A stretch of 64,000 bases of DNA from Apoda limacodes (GCA_946406115.1 OX291545.1:25601153-25665152); one strand, 5' to 3'. Counted from the first letter of the stretch, positions 22,111 through 34,758 are shown. Notes: generated by a model not told the origin, from the letters alone. A program made the numbers and translations.

Positions 22111-24279
22111 ATTACAGATCCTGTTAGATTTCTCAACACTAATAGTTCTAATATTAGTGACATTATCTATTGCTTTAGGAAGGTACTTATCGTGGGAGAT
22201 TTAGCTTTCTTTTACAAAAAGCTGTTACACATTTGTCAAAAAAATTCGTGAGAACTTATTGTTTGTTATAATTCAATGTACTTTGTCAAATTAGTGAGTT
22301 GGACATGATAATGCAATCGTTGTGACATTGATAATACTATTTGAAATAGTATGTGCTATATAATTTAATGAATGATTGGCATATGCGTAGAAACACGATA
22401 AAACAGCTAGCTGCGTGAGTTTCTGATAGGGATTTATAAGTTGCATAATATTTCCTTTAAGGCTAGGGTATAGGCTAGACCGCGAAAATACGCCGTTTTG
22501 TGCAAATTTTGTGGTTAAACTTTAGCATCTAAAGCATTGAAAAAAATATATATTATAAAACTTGCATTTGTCTAGTGCGTTACCTTACTGAGTAATTTTC
22601 TTTTATTGTATTAAATGCAATAAAAAATCTGAAAGTGACCATTGTTTTAACACTTGTGCAAATTTTTAAGGGTGTTTTGCATTTGTTTGTAATGAAAGTT
22701 GGTTAAATAATTAGAATCGCTTGTTATCTAGTGCACAGACTCTAAGTTGTAGCGAAATTCAAAAAATGTGACTACAAAACGGTAATAACGTTAAATTCCA
22801 TCCAAAAAAATTAAAGTTTCAAGGTGTCATTACGGTATAAATTACTTAAGAAGTATATAACATATATATCTCTTAGTAATGTATATGACATTATCTTATG
22901 ATTTATAGTAAATTTACATAAACAACGTTAGAATTACAGAAATTAGCTTTCTGGCGTATATCGCCCTCTTAAGAATTCAGAACAATCTCAGGAGTTTTAC
23001 AGTATGATCGAATTTAGCGACAGCTGTAATGCGTATAAGGATTTCCTAGTTTTTCAGTTTTCAATATATATTTTCATAAATCCATCTTCAAACACAATAA
23101 GTTAGTGACACTGTTAGTTAAGACTACTATAAATAATAATTATTTATTTATTCTCAAAAATTTTGCCGTACTTATTAATAATTTTTTTTATTTTTTATGT
23201 TTATTTTTATTTCAACAACATAATACGTTGTCAATGCTACCTACCTCGCATGACTTATTGTCAAAATGTTCCTACATAATTTATACGATAAAGGTTTTTT
23301 GTGATTTTACGCATTTTTATATGTTATTAACCTCAGTATTTGCCTGTTTTCTTGTGTGCAAATTCCCTTTCATTTTTATATGATGATCAAATAATAGTAA
23401 ATAATAATATTTTGTTATGTATAGCTTTTATTTTAGTTATTTATTAGTTTTTATTTTAATTTTATAATTGAGATAATGATAAATACATTTTAAATAATAA
23501 TCAAAATGACAAAATACGTTTTACGATAATTACCACAGAGTAGATAAATACTTACGATGATTAAATTAAAAAAAGTTTTATTCTTGAGAATGTTTTTCAC
23601 ACAGATAAGTAGTGCCTTGCCGATAACAGAAAAAAGTCCACGAGCAAATGTATGTAACTCTTCAAATTGTCAGAGTGGAAGACTCTTATGATACCAGCAT
23701 GATGACTTCAAATAATTTACTTTAAAAAAGTCATTACACTGTAAATCGTTTATTTCGAATTGTAGTTCTGGTGCAAGAATTACTATGTCAGCGTTAAAAG
23801 GATTTTGAAAAGTCGTGATTTCGTTTGCAATTAATTTTTTTTTTAAAGTCGCAAAAGGGATCTAGATCTTGGCCCCTGAGACCTAGTGGTTGGTTATAAT
23901 ATTAGTATAGACATCGTCACCCTCAGATTATCAAAACGAATGACCCCGAGCCGCTAACATACGACAATTTCATGCCGCTCTAACTAGATCATGACCAGTC
24001 AATCTAGTGGTAGGCCGTTTAGTATATGTTACTTAACCAATATAAATTTGAGACGGGTGACGAAATAGCTACAGGAAAATGGTTTTAGAATAATGTACCT
24101 GCTTGCATTCTTAAGCTATTAAGAATTGTATATGTCGCGGCCAGATCTTAGAATTGATCACTTCATGATGTGGCTGACCTATTCCACATTAATATCAATC
24201 CACGGTTGGCCATATCATTAATGTGCGATTTCCATAATATAAAGGGTGCAAAAAAGAAGGAACAACAATTTGGCCCAGG
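22111..24279. other. Unassigned DNA
   Basis: No gene recognised. A 19-base perfect palindrome ATACTATTTGAAATAGTAT is at 22334-22352. Complex sequence with homeodomain-like ATTAAT words is found at 24150-24250. Confidence 0.35.
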
Positions 24280-24490
24280 CACAGATTATATAATACTATA
24301 CTGCTCAGGGATAGTTAAAGAAATGGAGAATAACATATAAAAACTTTTTATTTTATTTTAGTTTATTCCGGAAAAATATTTTTTCCCGCAGAAATAACAA
24401 AAACCGAATTGTATGTGGTAACTATAGTTACAGCTTTAGCTTGCTGCAGCAAACTTTTTTATTATAGGTACTGTTCTATAATCAAGGAGT
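24280..24490 (+). repeat. Helitron-like repeat fragment
   Basis: TCCCGCAGAAATAAC, ACCGAATTGTATG, and GCTTTAGCTTGCTGCAGCAA followed by ACTTTTTTATTATA parallel the 3' half of the copy at 44288-44545. Confidence 0.5.
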
Positions 24491-25194
24491 TAAAGGTTCA
24501 AAGCCTGATAACATGCATTTTTGATTTTGCATTGATTCAATTCTAGCAATAATTATAACCTTCTAAACCTAGCCCAAAGATTACCCACTTTATGGTATGT
24601 AATCCAGTTGTGCGTTTTCCTTATCTCTCCACTTAATTTAATAGCCGGAACACTACGTACTCATAACTCAATTAAAACAAGAGCTTATTTTAAATTACCA
24701 TCTTAATAACACGCGCGGCTCGCGCGCTACCTGACTTTTGTACAATGACTTAATATAACGATTTACATTTCGTGCTAGATGTGGCATGCAAGTTCCGGAG
24801 TCCTGTGATATGTCTAATTTGGTTTGATCTAGCTCTACGAATACAGTTCATCGTACACTAGTGACTTTCGCAGTTGTGTGATTTGGCATTCTCAATTGTT
24901 AATAAGTGACAGTCGAGGGCATCCACACTTTTTAGTTGATAATATTTGCGAATAAGTTGCGATGCAGTCATTACATTTGCCATAGCAGCTAGCTTGACTA
25001 GCTTCTAGGCCCTTCTATAATCTAGCTAAGTAATTAATACACCCATGTTTATTAATTACAGCAAGATAAATAGGTTAAAATGGCTTACAGATAATATGGG
25101 TCAGCCATTTTAGCGTAATCCTAATATTTTTATTTAACACGGAAATAACTACGTCACTTTTACTTGGGGTGATAGCGTTACTGCGTTTTTTTTT
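24491..25194. other. Unassigned, low-repeat DNA
   Basis: No repeat recognised. 24680-25075 is comparatively complex, with a GCGCGGCTCGCGCGC palindromic patch (about 24714-24728) and AT-rich homeodomain-like words (GTTTATTAATTACAG). It is a possible conserved noncoding block. Confidence 0.3.
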
Positions 25195-25675
25195 GTTTTT
25201 TTAAATACTACTCAAGTGGCAAACAAGCTTGCGGTCCGCATGATGCTAAGCGGTTACCGTAGCCTCTAAAGGCTTTTAACACCAGGGGCATAACTGACGC
25301 GTTGCCGGCCCTTCAAAAATCTAATAACTTCTTTCCAAAACAACTCTGTACTGTAGTACTTAGAAAAATACTTAGCAGGGAACGCATTACACAACTCGAT
25401 TATTTGCGGGAGGAGATTGCGCTCAAACCATACTGTGCGTGACCATGTAGGTTCTAAGGTGTAAGCATAAATTCCTTGCCGAGGGCGAGCGGTGCGATGG
25501 TAGAAAGTAGCAGTGGGCAACATTTCGAACAACTCAGAATACATCTCATTACACAAGCGGTAGAACACATACAGGGAGGCAAAGTCTCTCCTGAGACTTA
25601 AGGGTTCTATACAGCTTGCGCGTTTGGGATTGTCGACGATTCTCGCAGCCCGTCGTTGAACCGTGTCAGTAAAAG
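25195..25675 (-). pseudogene. CR1-like LINE C-terminal fragment and 3' end
   Basis: On the minus strand, peptides VFYRLCNEMYSELFEMLPTA, TFYHRTARPRQGIYAYTLEP, WSRTVWFERNLLPQIIELCN and FLKGRQRV follow the family order, ending with a stop near 25266. The 3' end with GGTAACCGCTTAGCATCATGC and CAAGCTTGTTTGCCA continues to about 25195. It is homologous to 19041-19770 but covers a more 3' segment. The catalytic core is missing. No intact frame links it to a promoter. Confidence 0.85.
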
Positions 25676-26214
25676 ATCATTTAAATGGATATCTTTGCAT
25701 TAGTACATATCGTGATTTAGGTTGTTTTGACGGTGGCATCCTAGTACTGGTACTCAAGTAAGATGTTTATGAGCCTCGCTCTACATTTAGGTGAATTCTT
25801 CTACCAGTTATAGATATATTTTAGGCTACCTACATGTTTATGTTTATGTGCTCATAAAAATCTTTTACCTTATTCCTGTTAGTTTGACCACCGTTTAAAC
25901 ACTGTGACTGCCAATGTCATGATACCACTTTTAGGAATATTTGTCTATCTTCGTTAAAATGGACAGGTACGATTATGAGATCTGTAACTAGACACGAATA
26001 AATAATGAAAAATCGTAAATTATGTGTTTTGAGTTGTCGTCGCGGGACTGTAGCTATTAGTTATGTAATCAATCATACCGTTAAGTTACTGGCCAGCACT
26101 CTTGTATAGGTAGGTACCGGTCTGATAACGGTGCAGAAAGATATACCTAAGTGTTTTTTTAGACATCTAGACTAGACAAAAATCACATCGTAATATTTTA
26201 ATGTTCTAAAGGCA
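25676..26214. other. Unassigned DNA
   Basis: No gene or repeat family recognised. Confidence 0.35.
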
Positions 26215-26345
26215 GTCAATCTCTCAATCAATCAATCAAATAATATTTATTCAAGTAGGTTTCTGCGACTTTTGAAACGTCAATACTATTTTTTTTTAAA
26301 TATTTCTGCAAGAGCCAGCAAGAAACTCAACTATTTAAAGTTTTA
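26215..26345 (-). repeat. Jockey-type LINE 3' tail, antisense
   Basis: AATCAATCAATCAAATAATA, TTTATTCAAGTAGGTTTCTGC, ACTTTTGAAACGTCAATAC and GCCAGCAAGAAACTCAA match the reverse of the tail at 16010-16140 and the left part of 39150-39620. Confidence 0.65.
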
Positions 26346-26565
26346 ATACAGTACTTTGTTCATCAACTAACAAGGATATAATCCGTCTTGAAACAATAAT
26401 AAAAATGAGTTAGTAAAGCTGCTGAAACACAATACACGTCAATTATTATTTTTTATTCTTATTTAGCATAGGGGGCGCTTTAATACATCCTCAAAATATC
26501 CTCAAAGCTCAAAATCTCTATGTGAGTTTATTTACCCTCAAAGCTACATAATATATTACTTACAA

Positions 26566-26890
26566 TCCATACTAATATTATAAATGTGAAAATGAGTTTG
26601 TTGGTCTTGTCTCGAATGTTGTCGCAATGGAGCGTCCAATTGTGGTGAAATTTGGCACAGAGATAGTTGAGGAGACGGAGAAGGACAAATGCTTTTATTA
26701 CGGAAAATTCGGAGGTTGTCGCAGGTATAGCTATAACTGAAATTCACGTGAATGAACTGTTGCCAGAGATATAGCTTGCTATAGCAAACTTTCTCATTAT
26801 AATCAAAGAGTTGCCGTACAAATCCTACGCCGTATAAGCAAATTCAGGGCAGGCGGAGCAGTACACAAAAGCTGGTATTTAGATAGAAAT
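26566..26890 (+). repeat. Helitron-like repeat (ATATTATAAA family)
   Basis: Starts TCCATACTAATATTATAAAT, preceded by A, as expected for a Helitron 5' TC inserted in AT. It runs through GTGAAATTTGGCACAGAGAT and ATAGCTTGCTATAGCAAAC to CAAAAGCTGG. It shares order and words with 44288-44545. It is noncoding. Helitron origin is inferred from end structure in related copies (CTAG then T). Confidence 0.6.
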
Positions 26891-27187
26891 TAGCTGTTCA
26901 CCCACGAATATTGCTAGCCTTAACTATCATTGACTTTAGAAGTTCGCAAGGTAGTAACTAAAGCACTAAGCAAAAAATGTTCAAAGCTATAAAGCTCCTT
27001 GTGAGTGATCAAAGCTCCACAAAATTCTAATTTTCTGTAGTTACTATGTTAATTGACATACTGTCAATGCCCGTTGTTTCCTTCACGAAAAATATATTCT
27101 CGTGGTAACAATTGATTTGGATAGAAATATCCTTATTCTCGATCCCCCTAGGCAGCTGTAGGTAGGTACTAGTGCAAATCAACTATA
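26891..27187. other. Unassigned DNA
   Basis: Nothing recognised. Confidence 0.35.
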
Positions 27188-27380
27188 GCACGGACGCGAA
27201 GCAGGAAGAATTTCGTTCAATGACCGGTCACTTTTTGTCTCTGTTGCATTTGTTTATTTGCCGTCGAGCTCGCACTGATGCTATGACCGACCGCTGTCAT
27301 CAGAAATTAATACTATTTGACCACAAAACACAGGCTAAAAAAGGTTAATGTACGAAATTCTTCATGCTTCGCGTCCGTGC
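27188..27380 (+). mobile_element. 193-bp MITE with 29-bp inverted ends
   Basis: Left end 27188-27216 begins GCACGGACGCGAAGCAGGAA; right end 27352-27380 is its reverse complement with one mismatch (CAGG versus CATG). The interior is noncoding and complex. No convincing target duplication was found, so the superfamily is open. Confidence 0.75.
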
Positions 27381-28135
27381 CAAAAAACCACGTTGTTTTC
27401 TGTGGTCTTAAAATATGTGTGGTGCTTTTGTCTAAGTTTTTTTACGTAGATACAGCTTTTTGAAGCCGATGATTATTTTTGTCTAATCACAAAGTTTTAA
27501 TGGTGGCGCCATTAGGTCGCTCGCTGCATGGCGATGATGTAGCAATTGCGAAAAAAGTATTAACAGCTAATTAAAGGTGCCCACGCACGTATCGTGGCGC
27601 AACCAACGCCTGCCTATATTAAAGGAGTAATTTATGAAATCAATTTCGAAAATCTATGCACGAGAATTTTATTTCTATATTTGGTGGTACTTAATGGAAT
27701 ACTATGATTGAAATGAACTAGAGTAATTAGCAAATTTTTAAATTATTCAAATTTATCAGCTAAATTTGTGCTCTTTGACCCACCACACAGTATGTGGTAC
27801 TGCAGTTCAGTTAGACACATTACTGGATCTAGTGCTTAGAAGCTTTAATTAAATGTGGAAAAAGGGGTAAAACACACTTACACACACACACACTTATTGC
27901 TCCTTAAGGAGGTAATTTAGAATTATGGGACATATAAAGCCACATTAGTTCACATGATAAGATCACCACCTGTCACGCAGGACTAAAGTGGTTAGTGAAA
28001 AGATGCTGCCTCGCATATTATGATATGGGTATTTATGTACTTATTGAGGGTTTTAAAATTTAAAATAACACTTGTTAGAGAATCGTTTACAAGTCATCTT
28101 AAAGGGCTCGTGATTTTGCAACATTAGTCTATTCG
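27381..28135. other. Unassigned DNA
   Basis: No gene recognised. A short CA/AC-rich run lies at about 27870-27895. Confidence 0.35.
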
Positions 28136-28400
28136 AAGCTGTACTTAAGTGAAGTAAAGCAACGTCGGGCGTGGTATGTCATTATGGATGGGTAACCACT
28201 TGCTTCTAGTGGTTTCTAAAAAAATTCTAAATTACATGTTTGTGAGTCGAATGGCCCTAGCTTGATGGCGTCGGATAATCTACTTTATCCCAGCGTGGTT
28301 GACTGTGGCCAAAGCCCCCATTCTCTAAAGAGAGGCTCCATTCTCCCCATTCTCTTGCTCCTACAGTGAGGAAGTTCAACGGCTTCGGCAGCATCAATAA
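28136..28400 (+). repeat. 5S-derived SINE, sense
   Basis: AAGTGAAGTAAAGCAACGTC then GGGCGTGGTATGTCATTATG and GATGGGTAACCACTTG is the 5S rRNA-like head. CCCAGCGTGGTTGACTGTGG and TCTAAAGAGAGGCTCC form the usual tail. The middle body is degraded. Confidence 0.75.
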
Positions 28401-28604
28401 CAATCCAAAATCTATCTATATACGTTTTAAAGATCGTAAATCATACCATAAACTGAATGTCTATAGATTCGGCATATTTATCCGACTACCTTTTTTTTGT
28501 CTCAATTAGTTAGGTTAAAATCCAACTCATTTCCCAGCCAGATGTGAAAAAAAGGGCCGCAAAAATCTGATGAAGACGAAGCGAAACTGAGGTCTCTTGT
28601 GTCT

Positions 28605-28745
28605 TTCTAAATTGTTTTAATAAACATAAACAAACAAAATGGCGTACGTTCATAGAAAGAGATAAAGCTTTGTCTCTCTCTAAAAGACGTAAAATTTTGT
28701 AAGGCTTTTGCGCAGTTCATAGGACAGATTACAGAACTTGAAGTC
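28605..28745 (-). repeat. Unclassified dispersed repeat, copy 2
   Basis: The reverse complement matches 14006-14145: TCAAGTTCTGTAATCTGTCC, ACTGCGCAA, GAGAGACAAAGC, TCTCTTTCTATGAACGT and CCATTTTGTTTGTTTAT. Confidence 0.6.
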
Positions 28746-28954
28746 AAAGGTTAAAACTGCCTTGATTTATTGTCAGAAGGGGCTATAGTGTTACTATACT
28801 TTGTTTTACAAATGTATTGGCCCCAAAGCACAAGATATATGTAAGGTTGCACGAGTTATAGAAACGATACTGATTTAGTCCCAGCTGTTTCTTAAGTTGT
28901 TTGATAAAATACTATGTAAAAAGTAAATGCTTGCTTCAGTCGTTATTTGCACCA

Positions 28955-29095
28955 TTGGAGGGGTACAGGTCTCTCCACGAAAAAGGAGGCTAAGGCCATA
29001 TAAACCACTGCTTTGCCTAGTGTCGGCTAATGCGCCACTAAACTATCCAGGTATTGACCATGCCCGACGTTGCTTAACTTCGCTAGCCGAATTTA
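28955..29095 (-). repeat. 5S-derived SINE, antisense
   Basis: TTGACCATGCCCGACGTTGC followed by TTAACTTCG at 29054-29082 is the reverse of the 5S-like head. GTACAGGTCTCTCC and GGCTAAGGCCATATA at the left are the reversed tail. With the SINE at 28136-28400 it forms an inverted pair about 0.55 kb apart. Confidence 0.7.
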
Positions 29096-29400
29096 ACTGA
29101 AAAGAAAATGCGATTTTTCCGAAACTAGAGGTTTGGTGACGCGTGTCTTCGCGTGCGTGTAACGAGCGCTCGTCAACACCTTCCGATACCATCGCTATGA
29201 CTAGCTGGAAATTATTCCGAATCGTAATTACGGCGATTATTCACGGCCGGCCGGGGGCGGCGGCCATTTTTCAACAGTCACCGTTCTTAATTATGAGCCG
29301 AGCTGGACGGCTGTCGAAGCTTTGAGCCGCGCCGTCACCTCGGGCCGACTTCGCCTCACAATCGTACACTTCGACGGATTCAGGGTGATATTATTACATC
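29096..29400. other. CpG-rich non-repetitive block, candidate regulatory element
   Basis: CpG-dense in an AT-rich region, with GGCCGGCCGGGGGCGGCGG near 29244 and interspersed homeodomain-like words (CGTAATTACGGCGATTATT, CTTAATTATGAG). A 60-codon open frame at 29143-29325 has no recognisable features. A conserved noncoding element or promoter is possible; no TSS evidence is visible. Confidence 0.3.
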
Positions 29401-30446
29401 CTTCGATAGTTTATATATGACATTTAAAAAAAAAAATTCGTCACGTCAGTATTTCATTTGCTCATATCTTATTTGCGATGTTGATTGATGACGCCCTTTT
29501 TAGGTTTACTATGCTGGAATAAAAGATTAAATATTTTAATGAAATTTAACATTTTTAATGATTTAGTTTTTATATATTTGCTACAAGTAGGTACGAGTCT
29601 AATTGAAACAAAGCAAGGTATTGTCGTAGGTATCTATACGTATGATGTATTTTTGCCAAACTGAAGTAATTGTTTGCTTGCACCTAACTTTCTTAGCTAG
29701 CACCGTCTGGCATCAAAATACACTGAAACTGAAATGCTGGTACTGAAACGAACTCTATTTGATTAATTGTGTATTCTATAATTATCAACAAATAGGTAGT
29801 AAAAATTACAATGACAATTTCAATCAATTACAATTACAATACTGATGTTTAGAATTTTGCACAAGCAATAATTGACATAAGGCAAAAATGATTGTTCGCT
29901 GTATGGGTGTTTACATATAGGTTCTTAGTTTAAATTTGACCTGTGTTTGTTTCAGGCTGTCACATATCATTTCGGCTTAGGCCATATAATAAATTATCCT
30001 ATTAAGTCATTTTTTAAATTTTTCGATCTGTGTTACATTGATATTGGATTCAAATGTCGAGAATGTTTGAGAATACACCCCCGCGGACGTTACTCCACAC
30101 GAGAGGCCGACTAGTGTTTATTTATCGTTTTGAAAGACTTAGAGAAGACAGATGGAATGTTATGTTTTTTACTCAACGATGAGGTGTAAAGTAGAAATAA
30201 TCTTTTTATTTCCAATAAAATATAAACAATGTTCGTGGGATGTTAATTTTGTGACTGATACTTAATATTTTAAAATAAGAGACACTAAACCATAAAACCT
30301 CGGGTATAACGACAGGCAAAAATATGCTATACCTATCTACTAGTGCTATTTGAAATTCACACGTCACAGATATGCCTCTATCCCATAATCCTAAAGCTCA
30401 GCCACCCAGAACCTGTGTCCAACTTTAAGTATATCACGAAGCTATA

Positions 30447-30449
<3 letters not shown>
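29401..30449. other. Unassigned AT-rich DNA
   Basis: Nothing recognised apart from AT-rich low-complexity patches (for example CAATTACAATTACAATACTG near 29823). Confidence 0.35.

Positions 30450-30488
<39 letters not shown>
30450..30488. repeat. (TA)n microsatellite
   Basis: Uninterrupted TA dinucleotide run of about 39 bases, flanked by GCTATAATG and GAGCTATAATA. Confidence 0.95.
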
Positions 30489-30492
<4 letters not shown>

Positions 30493-30677
30493 AGCTATAA
30501 TATACTATAGCTAGACATCACACACGGCTAAGATAATAAATTATTATTTTTTTCCTTTTTAGCACTGGAGTTTTTTCTTTTTGGCGCTTTACTTTATGCT
30601 TTACATTTAATATAAAAAGTGTTATGTTTCACAAAACAATACGAATATTTCCATCAAGCATATTAATAGAAAATAAA

Positions 30678-30720
30678 CCATCACGTCACTTATCCCTGAA
30701 GGGGTGGTCAGAGATGTAAC
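30678..30720 (+). repeat. CCATCACG...GAAGGGGTGG repeat, copy 1
   Basis: CCATCACGTCACTTATCCCT then GAAGGGGTGGTCAGA. A second copy at 59053-59095 has the same words with C/T changes. It is a short relic of a dispersed lepidopteran repeat. Confidence 0.6.
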
Positions 30721-31099
30721 GAACGTAGTGGAACTCTAAATCAACAACAATCATATACAGACTGGCATAGTAGCCAGAGGGATATTTTAATCAGAAAAAT
30801 TTAAAACTCCTGCAAACCAGAAAGAGTATACTGGTATATACCAATAAAAATGGGGAAATAATACGACCAAAATATGAGTAAGACAACGGTCGAGCTTATA
30901 AGGCATGGCTGCAGCAATGTCTTCACTACTATTAGGATTTTTTTTCTGTAGCAGAGTAAAACACTTATGGCCAGGTTATAAAAAAAGAGTTCTTATACCT
31001 ATCCGTATGATAAATAAATCAATACTAAAGACGATTATTTATACCACTGGCTTTTCGTTGAAATCAAACATCGTGAGGAGACCAGCATACGTATTGTTT

Positions 31100-31200
31100 A
31101 CGAAACAGAAGACGTATGAGTGAAGTCCACAATCCGCACAGCGCCCGCACGTGGACTATGGCCTCATCGAGCCCTAACAATGAGGCTGGTAAGGAAGGAA
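31100..31200 (+). repeat. SINE tail fragment
   Basis: GTGAAGTCCACAATCCGCAC then CACGTGGACTATGGCCTCAT and AGGCTGGTAAGGAAGG parallels 36534-36655. Confidence 0.6.
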
Positions 31201-34189
31201 AGACCTAAAAACGTAGTTTTCAACACATATAAACTTAAACACGTATTTTTCGTTTTTTCCATAACAAAAATAATTGCATAAAATATTATTATTCCACTTG
31301 TATCATAATTATGGAACAAAACAAGACATGTCGTAAGATAATCGTTTTCTTCTTTTCTGCCAGATACGTTTAGACTAGTTGATAAAAACATATGTTTAAC
31401 CGTTTGTTCCAAGTAAAGCGGTATTTTATTAAAAGTAGGTTATAAGAGAATGATTAAAAGTACTGCCAGCGCTAGCTCGAGAAACGACTACCAGATAATA
31501 ATTGAAATCGCCGTCTGGTCACGACCGTACTGCGTACACTCACCCATAAAAGTCTTTTCACTTTTTTTAGCATGAAAGAATGCTTAGCATATAACGTGGA
31601 AATGGATTTAACGGTTTCAATCACGTGGATAATGCTTGTTATCTTTTCAGAGGTGAATTCGATAGTGATGTTTTCTTTTTGGAATTGCAAGTCTCAGCTG
31701 GTAGTATTTACTAAACGAATTGTGTTTGATGTTCTTTGTAAACTAAGTTTTTTTGTTATTGTAACGCTTGTGACGCAAAATTAAATTAACTTTAGCCCCA
31801 GATAAAATATCTCCTTTTTTCAAGTTAAATACATATTGCTAAAAAAAAAACAAACAAAATGCGTTTTTATTATTGTTTAATCTGTTCTTTTTCTTTGCGG
31901 TAGCAAAGATAGTAATTAGTTTTGACCATTTATTACTAGAAGACGAATAGTACATTCTGTATTAAGGGTAACTATAAGAAAATTACTAACGAGAAGACGA
32001 AGGCTGTAATGACTAGAATTTGTAATTTTTAAAACACCCGTGTTACTTAAAATTTTCTCATCACATTTGCTAGTAAATAAATAATAAAATTAATAATCTA
32101 AAATGTTGGGCACTCAAGTAAAGGAATCAAAGCCATCTACCGGTATCTAGATAATTTAAAGAGTTTTGGTTGAAGTTAAAACTTGTAATTGCTCGTTTGG
32201 CGCGTAGTTCATATCTTGAACCACAGATGGCGCTTTTATACATATGTACTTAGTAAAATAAAAAAAGGTACGTAAAGCGCGCGAGGTGCGCACAGGACAG
32301 GTTTCATGTCATTATCGCCCGTGGGTTCTATCAACGCCCGCTTTGCCTTAAGTAAAGCTAATATTTATAAAGTAAAAGCTCGTGGGCCCCGGCACGTTAT
32401 GACACTGTTTACGAGTAAGTGTAATAAGAAGAGAAAGAGAGAAAAGAAACCACGGGCACATAAGTATGTCCCTCGCTGTTGAACAACTAATCGACCCCAA
32501 TTAGTTTTAGCATTATGGATTCCCCATAATACTATATAATATTTTTTAGCTCGGGTGATCGCTACGCTTAGGATTTTACTTAGCGCCTTCGCCGTAAAAA
32601 TATGTTTTGCTCCCTTGTAATACAATCTACTATTGTTCTAAAAAGCTTTTTAAGAGCTACAGATAGAAACAATTACTTTGCTTTTATTTCTTTAATTAAT
32701 ATTATTATTTTACTTTTAGAAAGCAAGCAAAAATTTGCAATATATATTGGTAAAAAAAGTAAATGTTATGTTGCTATTTTTAAAATTGTAGCTTTTGTTT
32801 AGTGACTCTTAAAAATAGATAATTTGAGGTACTAACTCTTATTTCCTGCTGTGGAATGGTAACCACTTTAAAAACTTACCAGTTTGGTAGTATTTTCATT
32901 TTTAACCAAAAATACGTCATCAAAATTATTTCTCAATTATCTACTAAGCAGGTAATTTAGAATTGTGTGGACGATTGTACATGGTCACTCCCGGGCGTGC
33001 TGACGCCAGCGCGTCTAATCGTCGTTTATTGGAGAAAACCGATTACTGCGCTGCGGCCCAAGCAGTTCTGACTTGTCACCGTTGAGGGCCGAGGACCGAG
33101 ATGGGCCGAAATGCTTCGGAGTTGGAAGTTGATTGCAATCACGTTTCCTCTACATGGTAATGTATGTAAAAACCATAGATTTTTTGTGGTTGACAGATGG
33201 TGAAAACAGATGTAAATTTCTGAGAAGATGAAATTTTCAACAGAACTGGCATTCGTTGTGATCATGAAGATATGCCAAAGTTTTCTTACTAGTACCTATA
33301 ACAGGATGGAGTACAGCGAGAGGGGATATTGCGCAATACGAGGCAAAAACTTGCATGTACAAACCTATTTTACTAAAAATAACTAAATATCAACATTTTA
33401 TTATCAGTCTGAATGACTTGTTTTGGTTTGGATGTGCTTATTTCATGGATTTAGAGTTTAATAAAAAATCAAATGCCCTAGTTTTGTAATGAAACAACTG
33501 TACGAAGGACATTTTTTTTGAATCGAATATACTAACGAAGTACAAATTATTCAAGGAATTAATTTTTACTCAGTCCCAACATAAGCTGATACTTGAATTT
33601 ATAGTTTTAATGACAGTATTTTTTTTATTACATTATTATCAAATTATCAAATCAAAAAATATTTGATATATTTTTTTAGTATGTCCACTAAAAAAAGGTA
33701 AAAGAAGATGGAATTTCTTTTAACCCGAAATCTGATTAAACTGCAATCGCAGACAAATAGCTAATAAAAAATACATTTTACACCTACGTTATGTTATAAA
33801 TTAAGCCATACCTAAACATCACATTGTTATAAGGTTCTAGTTTTCGTTTTCGTATCTTGTTAATGTTAATTTCCGAACACGACACAATAGTGTGAAACGC
33901 TTTAGGGTAAAGTAAAAACTACAAAAAGTAAATTATATTGATGGAATCGAACCCGTTTGATTGATGATGAGTGAGCATTTTTAATTTATTTCGAGGTCTC
34001 GTCGGCCGCTCCTTGTCTGCTGACTGCATATCGATATTTCTAATAAAAAAATAAAAACAACAGCTACGAGTTGTCGATCCTGCAGTTTTTTATCGATAAA
34101 TTATTGGAATTTTGGCTTAGGTGTCTATTAATATTACTGACGTTTGTTCAATTTCAACTGCAATATAACGTAGAAACATGACGTGGCAC
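31201..34189. other. Unassigned DNA
   Basis: No gene or repeat family confidently recognised over about 3 kb. CpG-rich patches lie at 32260-32400 and 32980-33130. An open minus frame of 86 codons at 32365-32625 has no recognisable domain. Confidence 0.35.
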
Positions 34190-34758
34190 AAAACATAGCA
34201 TAATGATTTTTAAATGTGTTTTCTCTTTAAGTTTTATCAACGAAATCGGTGGTTTCATTTGCAACTTTTTTAAAGCTATTATTTTAATTATTTTAATGAG
34301 ACTAAATACAATTTACTTGAACTAAAATGTCACTATAATGTATTGTATTTATGTTGCTTTTGAGTATTTTTACGCCTATAATGGCGTTAAATATTTTAGA
34401 TTTTTATCCAATTAAGTTAACTTAACTAATATATAAAATAAATAATATAAAAGTCAACTAATCTAAATTAAATATATTAAAAATGTCCTTGACCATGTGG
34501 CAAAGTGGCAAGAACGCTGGCTTCATTTCCTCTCTGACTCGCAATACTTATCTTTTGTGAGAAAAATGCACCAGCCCTATTGTTACAGGCAGCGGCGACC
34601 AAACGAGGAGTATTTTTTTTACGAAACCTATTGGCCAATGAACCCCATGGACCAAGTGTCCCAACAGCAAACGGCACAAACACACAGTCATTCATTAATG
34701 ACCTGTATCTGAGCCGTTTGCTGTTTTCTGCACCAAGAGCTGCCGCCCGGTCCCTCTA
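34190..34758 (+). repeat. Duplication unit A (569 bp), first copy
   Basis: Identical to 37221-37789 at offset 3031 except for one base seen by eye (T at 34618, A at 37649). Its right part encodes, on the minus strand, the C-terminal end of a retrotransposon protein. The left boundary sits at AAAAC, also present at the end of unit C (37225). Confidence 0.9.

Noticed and set aside
30450..30488. TA run as a replication origin or cruciform of special function
   Set aside because: An ordinary microsatellite in AT-rich DNA; nothing else supports a function.
34497..34712. Plus-strand open frame, duplicated at 37528-37743
   Set aside because: It is the shadow of the minus-strand retrotransposon C-terminus, which has the recognisable protein motifs.
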